Source: Sediminibacterium goheungense
GTDB lineage: Bacteria; Bacteroidota; Bacteroidia; Chitinophagales; Chitinophagaceae
Direction of reading: 5' to 3'
Assembly: GCF_004361915.1 (NCBI RefSeq)
Contig: NZ_SNWP01000012.1
Location: 1-64,000, forward strand
DNA: 64,000 bases
The translations under genes and the position numbers were made by a program. The notes below the pieces were generated by a model. That model did no database searches and was not told the DNA's origin. It worked only from the letters and a program-made list of their open reading frames with translations. This document shows positions 36,101 through 44,971 of this stretch, piece after piece; within the stretch, counting starts at the first letter, position 1, and every line of letters starts with the position of its first letter.

Positions 36101-36971
36101 AAGACAGCAAGAGTCGCTGGAAAAATACTATGCAAGGGTAAGTGAAAGGCTGCACCATAAACAAAGACCGATCACCACCACCGATATTGCTGAAATTGTA
36201 CTGGAAGCTTTTCCTGATATTATCAAAGTACATTGTCTGGGAGCAGGTATCAATGTTACTGCCCAGCAAAATGAAGAAAGTGATGTTAAGATTGTGGTGA
36301 TTCCAGGTAAGCAGGCGCATACACTCGATACTCTTGAAGAACCCAAAGCCTCTTTATCTACCTTGTTTCAGATACGAAAGCTGGTAGCATCCAAACTGCC
36401 TTCATTCATAAAAGTTGATGTGGTGAACCCGGTTTATGAACGTGTAAAAGTGGTATGTGGAGTTATTTTTAATGATGCCTTGTACAAGGAAAGTGTAGGT
36501 AATAATATCAGCAGATTGAACAGGGATATCAGACGCTTTATTTCTCCCTGGCTCTTTAATGCAGATTCTGATGTACAAATGGAAGGAAGATTGTATACTT
36601 CGGAAATACTCAATTTCATAAAAAAATGTCCTTATGTAGTACATGTAACCTCTTTCTCAGTATTACATTTTTACAGGATCTATGATGCACAAACCGGACG
36701 TTATGAGGCGAGAGTGGTAGATTCTGCTATTCAGAAAGTAGATTTTCTGAAAGGCTCATTGCCCGGCAGTATTCTGATATCTGCACCTGAGCATGAAATC
36801 ATCGTGTTACCCGAAAGGAAATATCTGAAACCACAGGAGTCGGGTATTGGTGGATTAGTAATAGGGGAAGAATTGCTGGTGGTGAATGAAAGAAACAGGC
36901 AGATAACGGAGCCTGAGAAAGAGGATGCTGATGAAGAAAGATTTGATTTTACATTTCAAGTAAACGACTGA
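33168..36971 (+). CDS. Baseplate J/gp47-family protein (Afp11-like)
   Basis: The 1267-residue protein is the large baseplate wedge subunit. The C-terminal third has the gpJ-like part: ESLEKYYARVSERLHHKQRP followed by TTTDIAEIVLEAFPDIIKVHC and a late VVNPVYERVKVVCGVIF, which is typical of Bacteroidota eCIS Afp11 proteins. The N-terminal two thirds are beta-rich and much longer than phage gp47. No signal or membrane segment is present. It begins 15 bp after the gp25 gene. Confidence 0.85.
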   Translation: MSQFETSHIADGISQSERYPRSLQPDFFQIDERDMDDMLRFIIELSRHFNYYDLNNQIDGNWEDILLSDINIVLRIIPKFGVNSFIKKYDHLKNSISLQEPDEVNIKYVNRIFQFLNNFIGFQESVHHKFRISSRADQGMLDFRKIVDGHDSFEEELDELDQLVQQARDAFGTAIELPVFRKVKGRDIDITTIPVTALEGSHTFARIADLLQKTNGLFGTIRSKYSRLTEAAEWYLYKQKAGVDDYEPHTALLISFLELYQYLKNDLNQLTGKHLDFYYRDILGIQPKEAVPDKAHIVATLNPSFDQYLLPKGEILLASVPDTDESLRFEVDEDLLVTKAAIQALNTVYVSETVKIPVKSEEYEDVKELQVFFANNPVIADKHTPSWPLMGEDQSDLSFDKCSMQPADMGLLVASPLFYAEDGKRNLRVKFYIHDKSAAGYLRHVRNFAGVTDTNEKVLIFEMLSKAFLVSITGKENWIAVEKYTIHYELENVTDKFIEIDFELGHNDPPVGVYQSAIHGYEIDSDWPLLRLQINNHSFHNPYTFLKDMVLQRVGVRLSVTDSTSVQLQNNIGTLSMASPFQVFGPQPSIGSYLDIHNPNIFNRYTKNISIRFHWFDLPRDKGGFETYYASYPKSFGNNAFKVAISALNDGKHQPIPELRQQFSLFEMGKEPGTMAYLSSTSEFVGVDFSKIRFTNAPALGEIVVGAENAYKEGSIRFELTSPEEGFGHRIFPGLFPEVIMHNAKRFSKKIAIPNQPYIPVLSRIAIDYTLEHTEAVNGINKESKKAHNLNLWHYTPFGYRSNYPSNDVSEMFFVPVLKDQSNLFIGLSDVVPGQLLNLFFQIEDNDNDDASFEIATVNWAVLQDNKWKEIPRADVLQDSTGNFINNGIVILRLPETDAGVNTVLDSAYYWLRVSCNKRGDLRTKVKGIFTQAFTVSRLMDPSASQGFLQLDAGMIKTTARTIPQLQEVRQPYPSFNGRQQESLEKYYARVSERLHHKQRPITTTDIAEIVLEAFPDIIKVHCLGAGINVTAQQNEESDVKIVVIPGKQAHTLDTLEEPKASLSTLFQIRKLVASKLPSFIKVDVVNPVYERVKVVCGVIFNDALYKESVGNNISRLNRDIRRFISPWLFNADSDVQMEGRLYTSEILNFIKKCPYVVHVTSFSVLHFYRIYDAQTGRYEARVVDSAIQKVDFLKGSLPGSILISAPEHEIIVLPERKYLKPQESGIGGLVIGEELLVVNERNRQITEPEKEDADEERFDFTFQVND

Positions 36972-36976
36972 CCAAT

Positions 36977-37780
36977 ATGAAAACACAGGGAAATAATAAA
37001 TCATTCGGAAGAGAAGACCTGAAGAAGTATTTCCGTAATGGACAGATCCCATCTGAGAATCATTTCGCATATCTGATTGATTCCATGATTAATAAACAGG
37101 ACGATGCTTTTCTGAAAGATAAAGATGACGGCTTTGTGATTGCTACCATGGGTAATTCGAATCGCTTTATGTCATTGTATAAAAACATCAATGACCTCGA
37201 TCCTTTTTTTTGTATAGAAAAAGATGAACAGGGGACAGAGAGTTTAAAATTAAATCCGGTAAGAGAAAATGAGGAGCAGTCTGATAACAGTAGTTTTTAC
37301 TTTGATGTGCATGGTAATCTGGGTATCGGTAAACGAAGCGCTGAAGGCCTGAAACTGGATATAGCTGGCTTTAGTGGCATGCAGGGGCGTTTGGGAACAT
37401 TTGCTTCAGGAAGGGTAAAAGCCGATGGTAAATGGCATACAATACTGGAAGGTCTTGATAATTGTAATGCATTTGAAGTAGTGGCAAGAACAGGAAAAAA
37501 AGGAACAGGCAAATTTGCTATTATGCATGCCATTGCACTTAGTGCCTTTGGAGGATCTAAAAGCCGTATCAGAAAAACCTGTTCTTATTATGGATTTTTC
37601 TGGAACCGGCTTCGTTTACGCTGGAGAGGTAATACACATAACTATAGCCTGCAGATTAAAACAGGTAACAATTATGGTAATGATGTAGACATTTTCTATA
37701 ACATCACAAAACTTTGGGATGATGAATTATGTCTGCCGGAAGAATATTTTAATTCATGGAAGACAGATGATGCTGTATAA
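36977..37780 (+). CDS. Putative tail-fibre or adhesin-like eCIS protein
   Basis: The 267-residue protein begins with a helical segment FGREDLKKYFRNGQIPSENH, has a glycine-rich centre (FDVHGNLGIGKRSAEGLKLD) and a conserved-looking C-terminal domain from GRVKADGKWHTILEGLDNC to the end. The GNLGIG-type motif is common in trimeric fibre or peptidase-S74-like regions, so a fibre or receptor-binding role is possible. It lies between the Afp11- and Afp12-like genes, not in the afp13 position. I cannot assign a family with confidence. Confidence 0.55.
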   Translation: MKTQGNNKSFGREDLKKYFRNGQIPSENHFAYLIDSMINKQDDAFLKDKDDGFVIATMGNSNRFMSLYKNINDLDPFFCIEKDEQGTESLKLNPVRENEEQSDNSSFYFDVHGNLGIGKRSAEGLKLDIAGFSGMQGRLGTFASGRVKADGKWHTILEGLDNCNAFEVVARTGKKGTGKFAIMHAIALSAFGGSKSRIRKTCSYYGFFWNRLRLRWRGNTHNYSLQIKTGNNYGNDVDIFYNITKLWDDELCLPEEYFNSWKTDDAV

Positions 37781-37787
37781 ATAAAAT

Positions 37788-40739
37788 ATGGATAGGGATA
37801 GTATCATAGAGTATCAGTTAGAAAAGCCAACGACACCAGACTCTGCGCTGAATTATGCGTTTTTACGTGCAAAAGGACTGGAGTTGGTACAGCGTTATGC
37901 CGGTTCGAAGTGGACCGATTATAACCTGCATGACCCGGGTGTAACCATACTAGAATACATCTGTTATGCTATCACGGATTTGGCTTATCGTACTGGTTTT
38001 GATATCAGGGAAATACTGGCAGACAAGGAGGGTAAGATTGATCTGCATAAAAATCTTTTTTATCCACGGCATGAAATACTTACATCGAAACCTATACTGA
38101 TTAATGATTTCAGGAAGTTGATAATAGATCGTGTACAGGAAATACATAACGTCTGGATTCAACCTGTTACAGATGCAAAAGGTAACGAAAGTATCAAAGG
38201 CCTGTATAATATCCTCATTCAGGTAAATGATAAAGAGGTGGATGAACACCTGAATGATGAAAAAACAACGGAGGAAAAAGAAAATTATAAGCAAAAAATC
38301 ATTGAGCAGGTTAAAAAAATAATACATACCCAAAGAAGTATCGGAGAAGATTACCAGTCATTTGTAGTGCTTGAACCTGCAGATGTGGAAATTGAAGCGG
38401 AAGTGGTAGTAGAGAGGCATCAGATGCATGAAGAAGTATTGGCGGAGGTTTATGAAATGCTTATTAAAACCATTACGCCTCCTGTACGGTTTTACACAGA
38501 GTCGCAGCTAAAAAAAGAAGGATGGGCTTTTGAAGATATTTACAGCGGTCCTTCTTTGTTACATGGCTTTATAAAGGATGAAGAATTAAAAGACCGGGTA
38601 TCTATTCTTGATCCTTCGGATATGATACAGTCTATATTGAATGTGCCTGGCGTGAAATATGTTCGGAATTTCGCACTTCATTATAAAGGAATCCAGTACG
38701 ATTTCAAGCCTCTATATCTGGAGGAAGGTATATTTCCTCGCCTTATGTTTGATATGCACAAGCCAGGTATTCGTGTGTTTAGCTCCAGTCATGAACTACC
38801 CGTGAAAACAAGCATATTCTCCGGCTTATTGCATAAGAAAACCGATACCGGGAAAAGAAAATATATAAAAGGATACGGTCATGATGATTTTAGCCATATA
38901 AAAGCGGTACATAGGCAGATAGATAGTTATTATTCTATTCAGCATTTGTTTCCGCACCTGTACAGGTTAAATGAAACCGAAATTGAAAGTGCCAGGAAAA
39001 TTAAAAATGAGCAGCAACCCGCTGAGCGTTCTGACAGGGCCAAGGTAAAGCAGCTGAAAGCTTATCTGATGTTGTTTGAACAGGTGATGGTGAATTATCT
39101 GGCACAACTGTCTAACCTGAGTAATATCATTACTGCTGATATAGATACAAACACGGCTAACAGTACCTATTTTACCGGGAACCTCTTCGATGTGCCCGGT
39201 GCAGGTAATATATTATCGCATTTTATGCCTAAGGGGGCAGACCTGACTGAAGTTGATTGGGAACTATTTAAAAATGACAAGGAAAACAATTATCTGAAAT
39301 TTCTGGGTAAGGCGATTGAGCCGGATGACGTATTTTTTGGCAGAAAGAAAAGAATACTGGATCATCTCTTGTCGCGGTTTAATATCAATCTGGTTAAATA
39401 TCCTTTGCAGTTGTTTTATCAGTTGTATCATCAGGGAGATGATAAGGAGCAACTTTTTGCAGAACTCGAATGGAAATCTGATATTTTAAGAAAGATGGTG
39501 TCGTATGGTTCCTGCAGGAATCAGGCGATTGATTACACAGATCAGCCAACGGATATAAGAAGCGGTTACGATAACCTTATGGCAGTATTGTTGTATTTAC
39601 AGGAGTCAAAAATCAAGAATATCAGTAAGGCTTTTGAGGAGTCGCTTGATCAATGTTCCATTATACCCGGGAATACCCCAAAACAAACTGGTAATGAGAA
39701 AAAAGTAGTCTATGAAGTTCGCTGGGATGAAGAGCGGATCGATATGCTCATCGAAGAAGATTTACTGGAAAGCATGTTCTCGGAAACAGAAGAAAATACT
39801 TCTGATATAACGGAAGATATTCATATTCCTGCGCAAACAATGTCGTTTCTGGCAGCAGGTATTGACCATAAATATTACAGGATCGGACCGGAAATTAATG
39901 GTCAGGGATTTATTTTGCTTTATCGCCCACGTGGAAACAGGCAATGGCTTCGTGTTGGTAAATTTCCAACCAGGGAACAAGCACAGCAAAAGTTGAATCA
40001 GTTTATTGAAACTTTAAAGCGGATCAGTATTTCCTCTGAAGGCTTTCATACAATTGAGCATATTTTATTGCGTCCGACAGAGACAGAAACTATATTCGGA
40101 TTCAGGATATATGACGAAAAAGGTGTACTGCTCATGCAGCAGCATGAGTGGATGAGCATGGCGGATAGAACAACACAATTGGAAAAGATCAAAAATATTT
40201 GTCAGCGTATATCCGATACCGGTGATTATACCATCTTTGGTGAGTTGGAGGGGCTTTGCCAGCTTAACTTGGGGCAGGACTCCAGTTATACATGGCTGGC
40301 AGCACCTAAAACACTTGAACTGGCATATCGTGAACAGTTCGATCAATTTGTAAAGAAAACATTGTACACGATGCGTGCTTTGGAAGAGCAGCCTGAAGCA
40401 AAGTTTCCAACAATTAAAAAAACGGTTTACTATTCGCAGGATATGGAACTTGATGAGCGATTTTTCTCATTCAGGATGTCTGTAGTATTACCATCATGGC
40501 CTGCTAGATTTCAGGACAGGGATTTCAGAGAATTCGTGGAAAGTCTTTTCAGGGAACATGCACCGGCGCATTTGAGACAGCAGTTTTTCTGGCTTACTGT
40601 AAAAGAATTGAAAGTCTTCGAATCAGTTTATTTTCCATGGCTTATATCCATTAAAGAAAACAAGGCAGGAGAAGATGGCAGGGCATTATCAAAACAAATG
40701 ATTGCAATGCTGGCAGGTTCAGATAAAATTCCTAATTAA
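37788..40739 (+). CDS. Afp12-like baseplate protein
   Basis: This 983-residue protein has the N-terminal pattern YAFLRAKGLELVQRYAGSKW followed by TDYNLHDPGVTILEYICYAI, diagnostic of the eCIS-specific wedge protein that accompanies Afp11. The remainder is mixed alpha/beta with a charged coiled stretch (about 145-185). Together with the gpJ-like protein it would build the six wedges of the baseplate. Its stop lies 11 bp before the tape-measure start. Confidence 0.8.
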   Translation: MDRDSIIEYQLEKPTTPDSALNYAFLRAKGLELVQRYAGSKWTDYNLHDPGVTILEYICYAITDLAYRTGFDIREILADKEGKIDLHKNLFYPRHEILTSKPILINDFRKLIIDRVQEIHNVWIQPVTDAKGNESIKGLYNILIQVNDKEVDEHLNDEKTTEEKENYKQKIIEQVKKIIHTQRSIGEDYQSFVVLEPADVEIEAEVVVERHQMHEEVLAEVYEMLIKTITPPVRFYTESQLKKEGWAFEDIYSGPSLLHGFIKDEELKDRVSILDPSDMIQSILNVPGVKYVRNFALHYKGIQYDFKPLYLEEGIFPRLMFDMHKPGIRVFSSSHELPVKTSIFSGLLHKKTDTGKRKYIKGYGHDDFSHIKAVHRQIDSYYSIQHLFPHLYRLNETEIESARKIKNEQQPAERSDRAKVKQLKAYLMLFEQVMVNYLAQLSNLSNIITADIDTNTANSTYFTGNLFDVPGAGNILSHFMPKGADLTEVDWELFKNDKENNYLKFLGKAIEPDDVFFGRKKRILDHLLSRFNINLVKYPLQLFYQLYHQGDDKEQLFAELEWKSDILRKMVSYGSCRNQAIDYTDQPTDIRSGYDNLMAVLLYLQESKIKNISKAFEESLDQCSIIPGNTPKQTGNEKKVVYEVRWDEERIDMLIEEDLLESMFSETEENTSDITEDIHIPAQTMSFLAAGIDHKYYRIGPEINGQGFILLYRPRGNRQWLRVGKFPTREQAQQKLNQFIETLKRISISSEGFHTIEHILLRPTETETIFGFRIYDEKGVLLMQQHEWMSMADRTTQLEKIKNICQRISDTGDYTIFGELEGLCQLNLGQDSSYTWLAAPKTLELAYREQFDQFVKKTLYTMRALEEQPEAKFPTIKKTVYYSQDMELDERFFSFRMSVVLPSWPARFQDRDFREFVESLFREHAPAHLRQQFFWLTVKELKVFESVYFPWLISIKENKAGEDGRALSKQMIAMLAGSDKIPN

Positions 40740-40750
40740 ACAGGTATCCA

Positions 40751-43700
40751 TTGTCAAATCAATATTTCAGCATAAACAGAGAAATATTTGATATCGGTTT
40801 TACATCAAAATCGGGGGCCTATGATTTGCAAAGTCGCATCAGTTCATTGGTCAATGGAACTTTAACCAGGCAGATGGAGCTTCTGCTAGAAAAAGTCATA
40901 CCTGAAGAGCTTTTGTATAAATTCAATACCCTCACCGTTGATGTAGGTACGGTTAGCTTGCATAATCTTGAGACGGAATTACCTGAAAAATTTATAGAAG
41001 CATTTGCTGCCATACTTGATGAACAAATCAGAAACCTGCAATCAGGAGCAGGTGATAGTAATTTTGAAATACTTCCTGCTGCGCATAGTTTTAGTGACCT
41101 GCTCAGTTATTTTCTATATACAGGTCATTTACCTTGGTGGGCTGTCAAAAACAATCTTTTAACGCCGTCGGCAGCATTGGATGAGATGTTGTTGCGTTCA
41201 CCTGGACAACTCAAAGCCCTTATAGTAAAAGCAGGTCAGCTTGAGCATGTGCGTAAGCGTTTGGTAAATCAATTTGCCAAAACACAGGTGAGGGGCATAA
41301 TACAGATACTGGAGCCCACAGAAGCCGCTTATATTTTTGCTTTTGAAGATCGGGTAACGGATGTGAAAAAGGAAACAGCCATTGTGCAGGCCGAAGAAAA
41401 AGAATTCGAGAAAGCAGTTTCTTATTTTATACTAACCTATCTTCTTGTTGAACGTGGCGGTGCATTTAACAGAAAAGAATTTGCTAAAAGTATACTGTCG
41501 CAAATTGCTGCCGGTTTTAATATCGGATATATTGATCTGCTTCAGATTTTTTATTCAGTTATAGAAACCCTTACTGAAGAAGGCGTGGATTATGCAGCCT
41601 CGCTTAAATTGCTGATACAGCAACTGGCTGCTGAAGAATACGAAACGCCCCAATGGAAACAGAAAACCCTGTCGCCGGATCAGTCCCAGGTATCTCCGGA
41701 TCAAACCGTAGAAAATCTAAATATTATCAGGCAATACCTGGTATCAGGAACCCTGCCGGTTGATCAGTTTGCTGATAAGTCTGATATAGGGGCGGTAAGG
41801 GCTTTATTATTTGCTATCATCAAAACCATACCTGATACATTTCAGTTAATGCTCGCCCAATTATCCTGGAATAGAAATATAACAGATCGGTTATTCGGAC
41901 TGATTGGGACAACAATGTCAAGAGAGTATATCAAAATTCTCTATGGAAGCAGGGCTGATACCTTTATTAAAATAGCTGCTACATTCAGTCTGCTGCATAA
42001 AACCCGTCAGACATGGAATGTGGCAGAACAGGAATTTGAACATGCCGTCTGGCATTCAGTACTCTCAGCAACACTATTATCGCCTGTGCACCTGGTAGAC
42101 GACAGACAACTGGTGCATCATCTATTGGCCGGGCTGGGATCGCATTTACGGGTGCCCGTGTTCATCGTAGCTCAAAGGGTACAGACAGGTATAAAAGCCC
42201 TGTTTAATGTTGACCATATGCAAATGCGCCATCTGGATCTGATTACTGAAGTACTTTCAACGATGCAGGAGGGTAAAGATTTGTCGCTGCTGACAAATAA
42301 AGCAGCATTAAGTAGTAGTAAGGAAATTACCGAGGCATTATTTAGTAATGAAACACAGATACTGAATCATTTGCTTCGCTTCATATTGCGTTACAGGAGC
42401 TTACCATGGTGGGGAAGAAATTATGCAGGACAATCGCCTGTTATGTTGTTTCAACAGTTATATGAAAAATCACCTTTTGAAGCACAATTGTTATTTCGTT
42501 ATGCAGGAAATGACCGGGAACTCAGGTATCGATGGTTGCAGGTTATTGGGATAGATGCTTATATAAAGATACTGAAATCTTTTGATAATAGTGAATTTGC
42601 TCTCCGGGCCTATAACCAGCAAAAGGAATTATATGAAGTGGTGTTCGAGAATCTGCGCGAAAAGAAACCCGCTTCAGCAAACGTAGTCATTGTACTGGCT
42701 GATATTGTCTGGAAGGTATTACACGAGGGCCGTTACCGGTTTTTCTCATTGAATGATGTGTATACGAAGACATTTGTTTCCATGCTGGAACTGCTGAATG
42801 TACATCCTGCCATTTTATTAACTGAGTGGAAGCGCTGGCTGGAACTCGCAGATGCTGAAACATCCTCTTTCAGATCGGTTGTAGAAGTATTAAGGAAGTT
42901 ATATCCCGTGAATGAGACGGAACCGAAAGAGCAATCTATTGTAGACCATAAAGAAACGGTAAAGCATTTTTTATCGTTTTTAAAAGAGGTGAAATTAATG
43001 TCTAAACCGGATAGCAATACTGCGGAACCTCTATCCATAACAGAATGGCTAACCGGCACAGATGCTGCTGATAAAGATAAAATTGCCACCTATTTACTAA
43101 GCCTGCTGAAATTATATTTGATATCCGGTAATTTACCGATATCTGCCATAAAAGGCATTGGTACAGCCAAGATGGAGTTTTTTAAACTCTTGTTACGTGT
43201 GGTTTACCAGATTAATCCGCTCGCACTGGTAAAAGTATTGACGCAATCAGATCTGAATGCTTTCAGGGTATTGGAAATTACGTCCCTTTATCAGCTGTCG
43301 GAAGGAGGGGAAGGAAAAGACATAGCATTGCTGATGCTACCGGTTGCCAATAAAATAAAATCAGCAAGCCGTTTAAAAGTTGTTGAAGAAGTAAAAATTC
43401 AGGGCAAGCGGGAGCAGGAAATTTTTGTAGAAGATATATTGAATTTGTATGCGGCAAATCAATCTGTTATAACTGCAAAAGGACCATCCACAACTATTTA
43501 TGAGATATTGGCATATTACCTGGCCTGGAGAAGGCTTCCGGTTTCTTTGGCGAAAACCGATACGGCCGATGGTATTATTATTAAGCACCTCCTGAGGTAT
43601 TTATATGAAACCGATAAGGCGCTTTTAATACAGTTATGGAAAGAAAAAACAAATCAGTGGTCTGCGCTGGTTACAGTTTATGTAATACTGAGTACCGATA

Positions 43701-44971
43701 ATACAATAGAAGATAAAAAAATACAAAAGCTGATCAGTGAGGAGATATCGTTAAAGCCTTCGCAGGCCATCGCTCCGCTGCCCCTTACAACAGGAGTACA
43801 GGATATTGAGGCATTTACGTCTGTTGGTGATCTGGATAGTACGGATATTATAGCAGCGTCTTTGCAAACAGGTACTATCCGGAATGAATTGCGCCAGCAA
43901 AAAGAGTGGGTAAATTATCTTTCCGAAAAGTCGCCTGTTTTATATGAACAGGTCAGGGATCTGTTTGCACAGGATTTTCATAGCAGTTACCATAAAGATT
44001 ATACTTATTTCAGTAAGCTGATACAAAATGCCTTTACCGATACCCTGCTTAGAGAAAGGGTGATGGTATTGTTCAGGTATTTTAACCTGCAGTCATGGGT
44101 ACAAAAGATAACGTTCAGGGATAGTATGGATTACTTTGCTCAGCTGATCCGGTATTTTGCACAGGCTATGCCAGACAGTAAGCCGATCCTAGATCAATTT
44201 TACCGACAACAAATAGCAACGTCGGATGAAACGGATGCAACTGTATTACAGGTGTTGATAGAGCAGATCAGTGTGATACAGGATATGGAAGCATCTGCTA
44301 CTTCTTTTAACACATATTATGATGAAAAAAATGCCGCTCTTATTTCACGGGATAAAAAACTTGAACAGGAGAAGATTAGAGAATCGATTGAACGAGAGCT
44401 GAAAAGGGCCAAAGAAAAAGAACGGAATATAGAAGCTGAAGAAGCCAGTCAGCAACAAAAAGAAAAGAATACCAGACTTTTTATTCCCAATGCCGGGTTA
44501 GTTATTTTACATCCATTCTTTGGCACCTATTTCACAAGACTCGGATTGATGGAAGCTAATGTTTTTCTATCTGAACAGACAAAAGAAAGAGCGGTTTTAT
44601 TATTGCAATACCTTGCAACAGGCAGAACTAAATTTGAAGAGTATGAACTAATCCTGAATAAAATATTATGCGGATTGCCCATTGAACAATCTGTTACTCT
44701 TGAAATGGAACTCACGGAACAGGAAATGGCATTAACCGATGAACTGTTTGAGGTATTAAGACAGCGGTGGGATAAGGTAAAGAATAGTAGTGTAGAAGGC
44801 ATCAGGGCATCATTTATATTAAGAGAAGGCGCGCTTGAGCTGATAGAAGAACAGTGGAACCTTCGTGTGGAACAAAGAGGATATGATTTATTATTGCAGA
44901 CCCTTCCCTGGGCTTTTGGATTTATTAAAACAAGTTGGATGAATCAAATATTAACTGTAGAATGGATATAA
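40751..44971 (+). CDS. Contractile injection system tape measure protein (Afp14-like)
   Basis: The 1406-residue protein fits the CIS tape-measure family: an N-terminal unit INREIFDIGFTSKSGAYDLQ with VIPEELLYKFNTLTVDVGTV, internal repeats of the type LPWWAVKNN/LPWWGRNY each followed by a helical block, and a C-terminal segment FIPNAGLVILHPFFGTYFTR. A highly charged helix of Glu, Lys and Arg (about 1195-1240) precedes that segment. Start is TTG at 40751. Such proteins set tube length and may lie inside the lumen. The size is large for the family and could mean a long particle. Confidence 0.85.
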   Translation: MSNQYFSINREIFDIGFTSKSGAYDLQSRISSLVNGTLTRQMELLLEKVIPEELLYKFNTLTVDVGTVSLHNLETELPEKFIEAFAAILDEQIRNLQSGAGDSNFEILPAAHSFSDLLSYFLYTGHLPWWAVKNNLLTPSAALDEMLLRSPGQLKALIVKAGQLEHVRKRLVNQFAKTQVRGIIQILEPTEAAYIFAFEDRVTDVKKETAIVQAEEKEFEKAVSYFILTYLLVERGGAFNRKEFAKSILSQIAAGFNIGYIDLLQIFYSVIETLTEEGVDYAASLKLLIQQLAAEEYETPQWKQKTLSPDQSQVSPDQTVENLNIIRQYLVSGTLPVDQFADKSDIGAVRALLFAIIKTIPDTFQLMLAQLSWNRNITDRLFGLIGTTMSREYIKILYGSRADTFIKIAATFSLLHKTRQTWNVAEQEFEHAVWHSVLSATLLSPVHLVDDRQLVHHLLAGLGSHLRVPVFIVAQRVQTGIKALFNVDHMQMRHLDLITEVLSTMQEGKDLSLLTNKAALSSSKEITEALFSNETQILNHLLRFILRYRSLPWWGRNYAGQSPVMLFQQLYEKSPFEAQLLFRYAGNDRELRYRWLQVIGIDAYIKILKSFDNSEFALRAYNQQKELYEVVFENLREKKPASANVVIVLADIVWKVLHEGRYRFFSLNDVYTKTFVSMLELLNVHPAILLTEWKRWLELADAETSSFRSVVEVLRKLYPVNETEPKEQSIVDHKETVKHFLSFLKEVKLMSKPDSNTAEPLSITEWLTGTDAADKDKIATYLLSLLKLYLISGNLPISAIKGIGTAKMEFFKLLLRVVYQINPLALVKVLTQSDLNAFRVLEITSLYQLSEGGEGKDIALLMLPVANKIKSASRLKVVEEVKIQGKREQEIFVEDILNLYAANQSVITAKGPSTTIYEILAYYLAWRRLPVSLAKTDTADGIIIKHLLRYLYETDKALLIQLWKEKTNQWSALVTVYVILSTDNTIEDKKIQKLISEEISLKPSQAIAPLPLTTGVQDIEAFTSVGDLDSTDIIAASLQTGTIRNELRQQKEWVNYLSEKSPVLYEQVRDLFAQDFHSSYHKDYTYFSKLIQNAFTDTLLRERVMVLFRYFNLQSWVQKITFRDSMDYFAQLIRYFAQAMPDSKPILDQFYRQQIATSDETDATVLQVLIEQISVIQDMEASATSFNTYYDEKNAALISRDKKLEQEKIRESIERELKRAKEKERNIEAEEASQQQKEKNTRLFIPNAGLVILHPFFGTYFTRLGLMEANVFLSEQTKERAVLLLQYLATGRTKFEEYELILNKILCGLPIEQSVTLEMELTEQEMALTDELFEVLRQRWDKVKNSSVEGIRASFILREGALELIEEQWNLRVEQRGYDLLLQTLPWAFGFIKTSWMNQILTVEWI

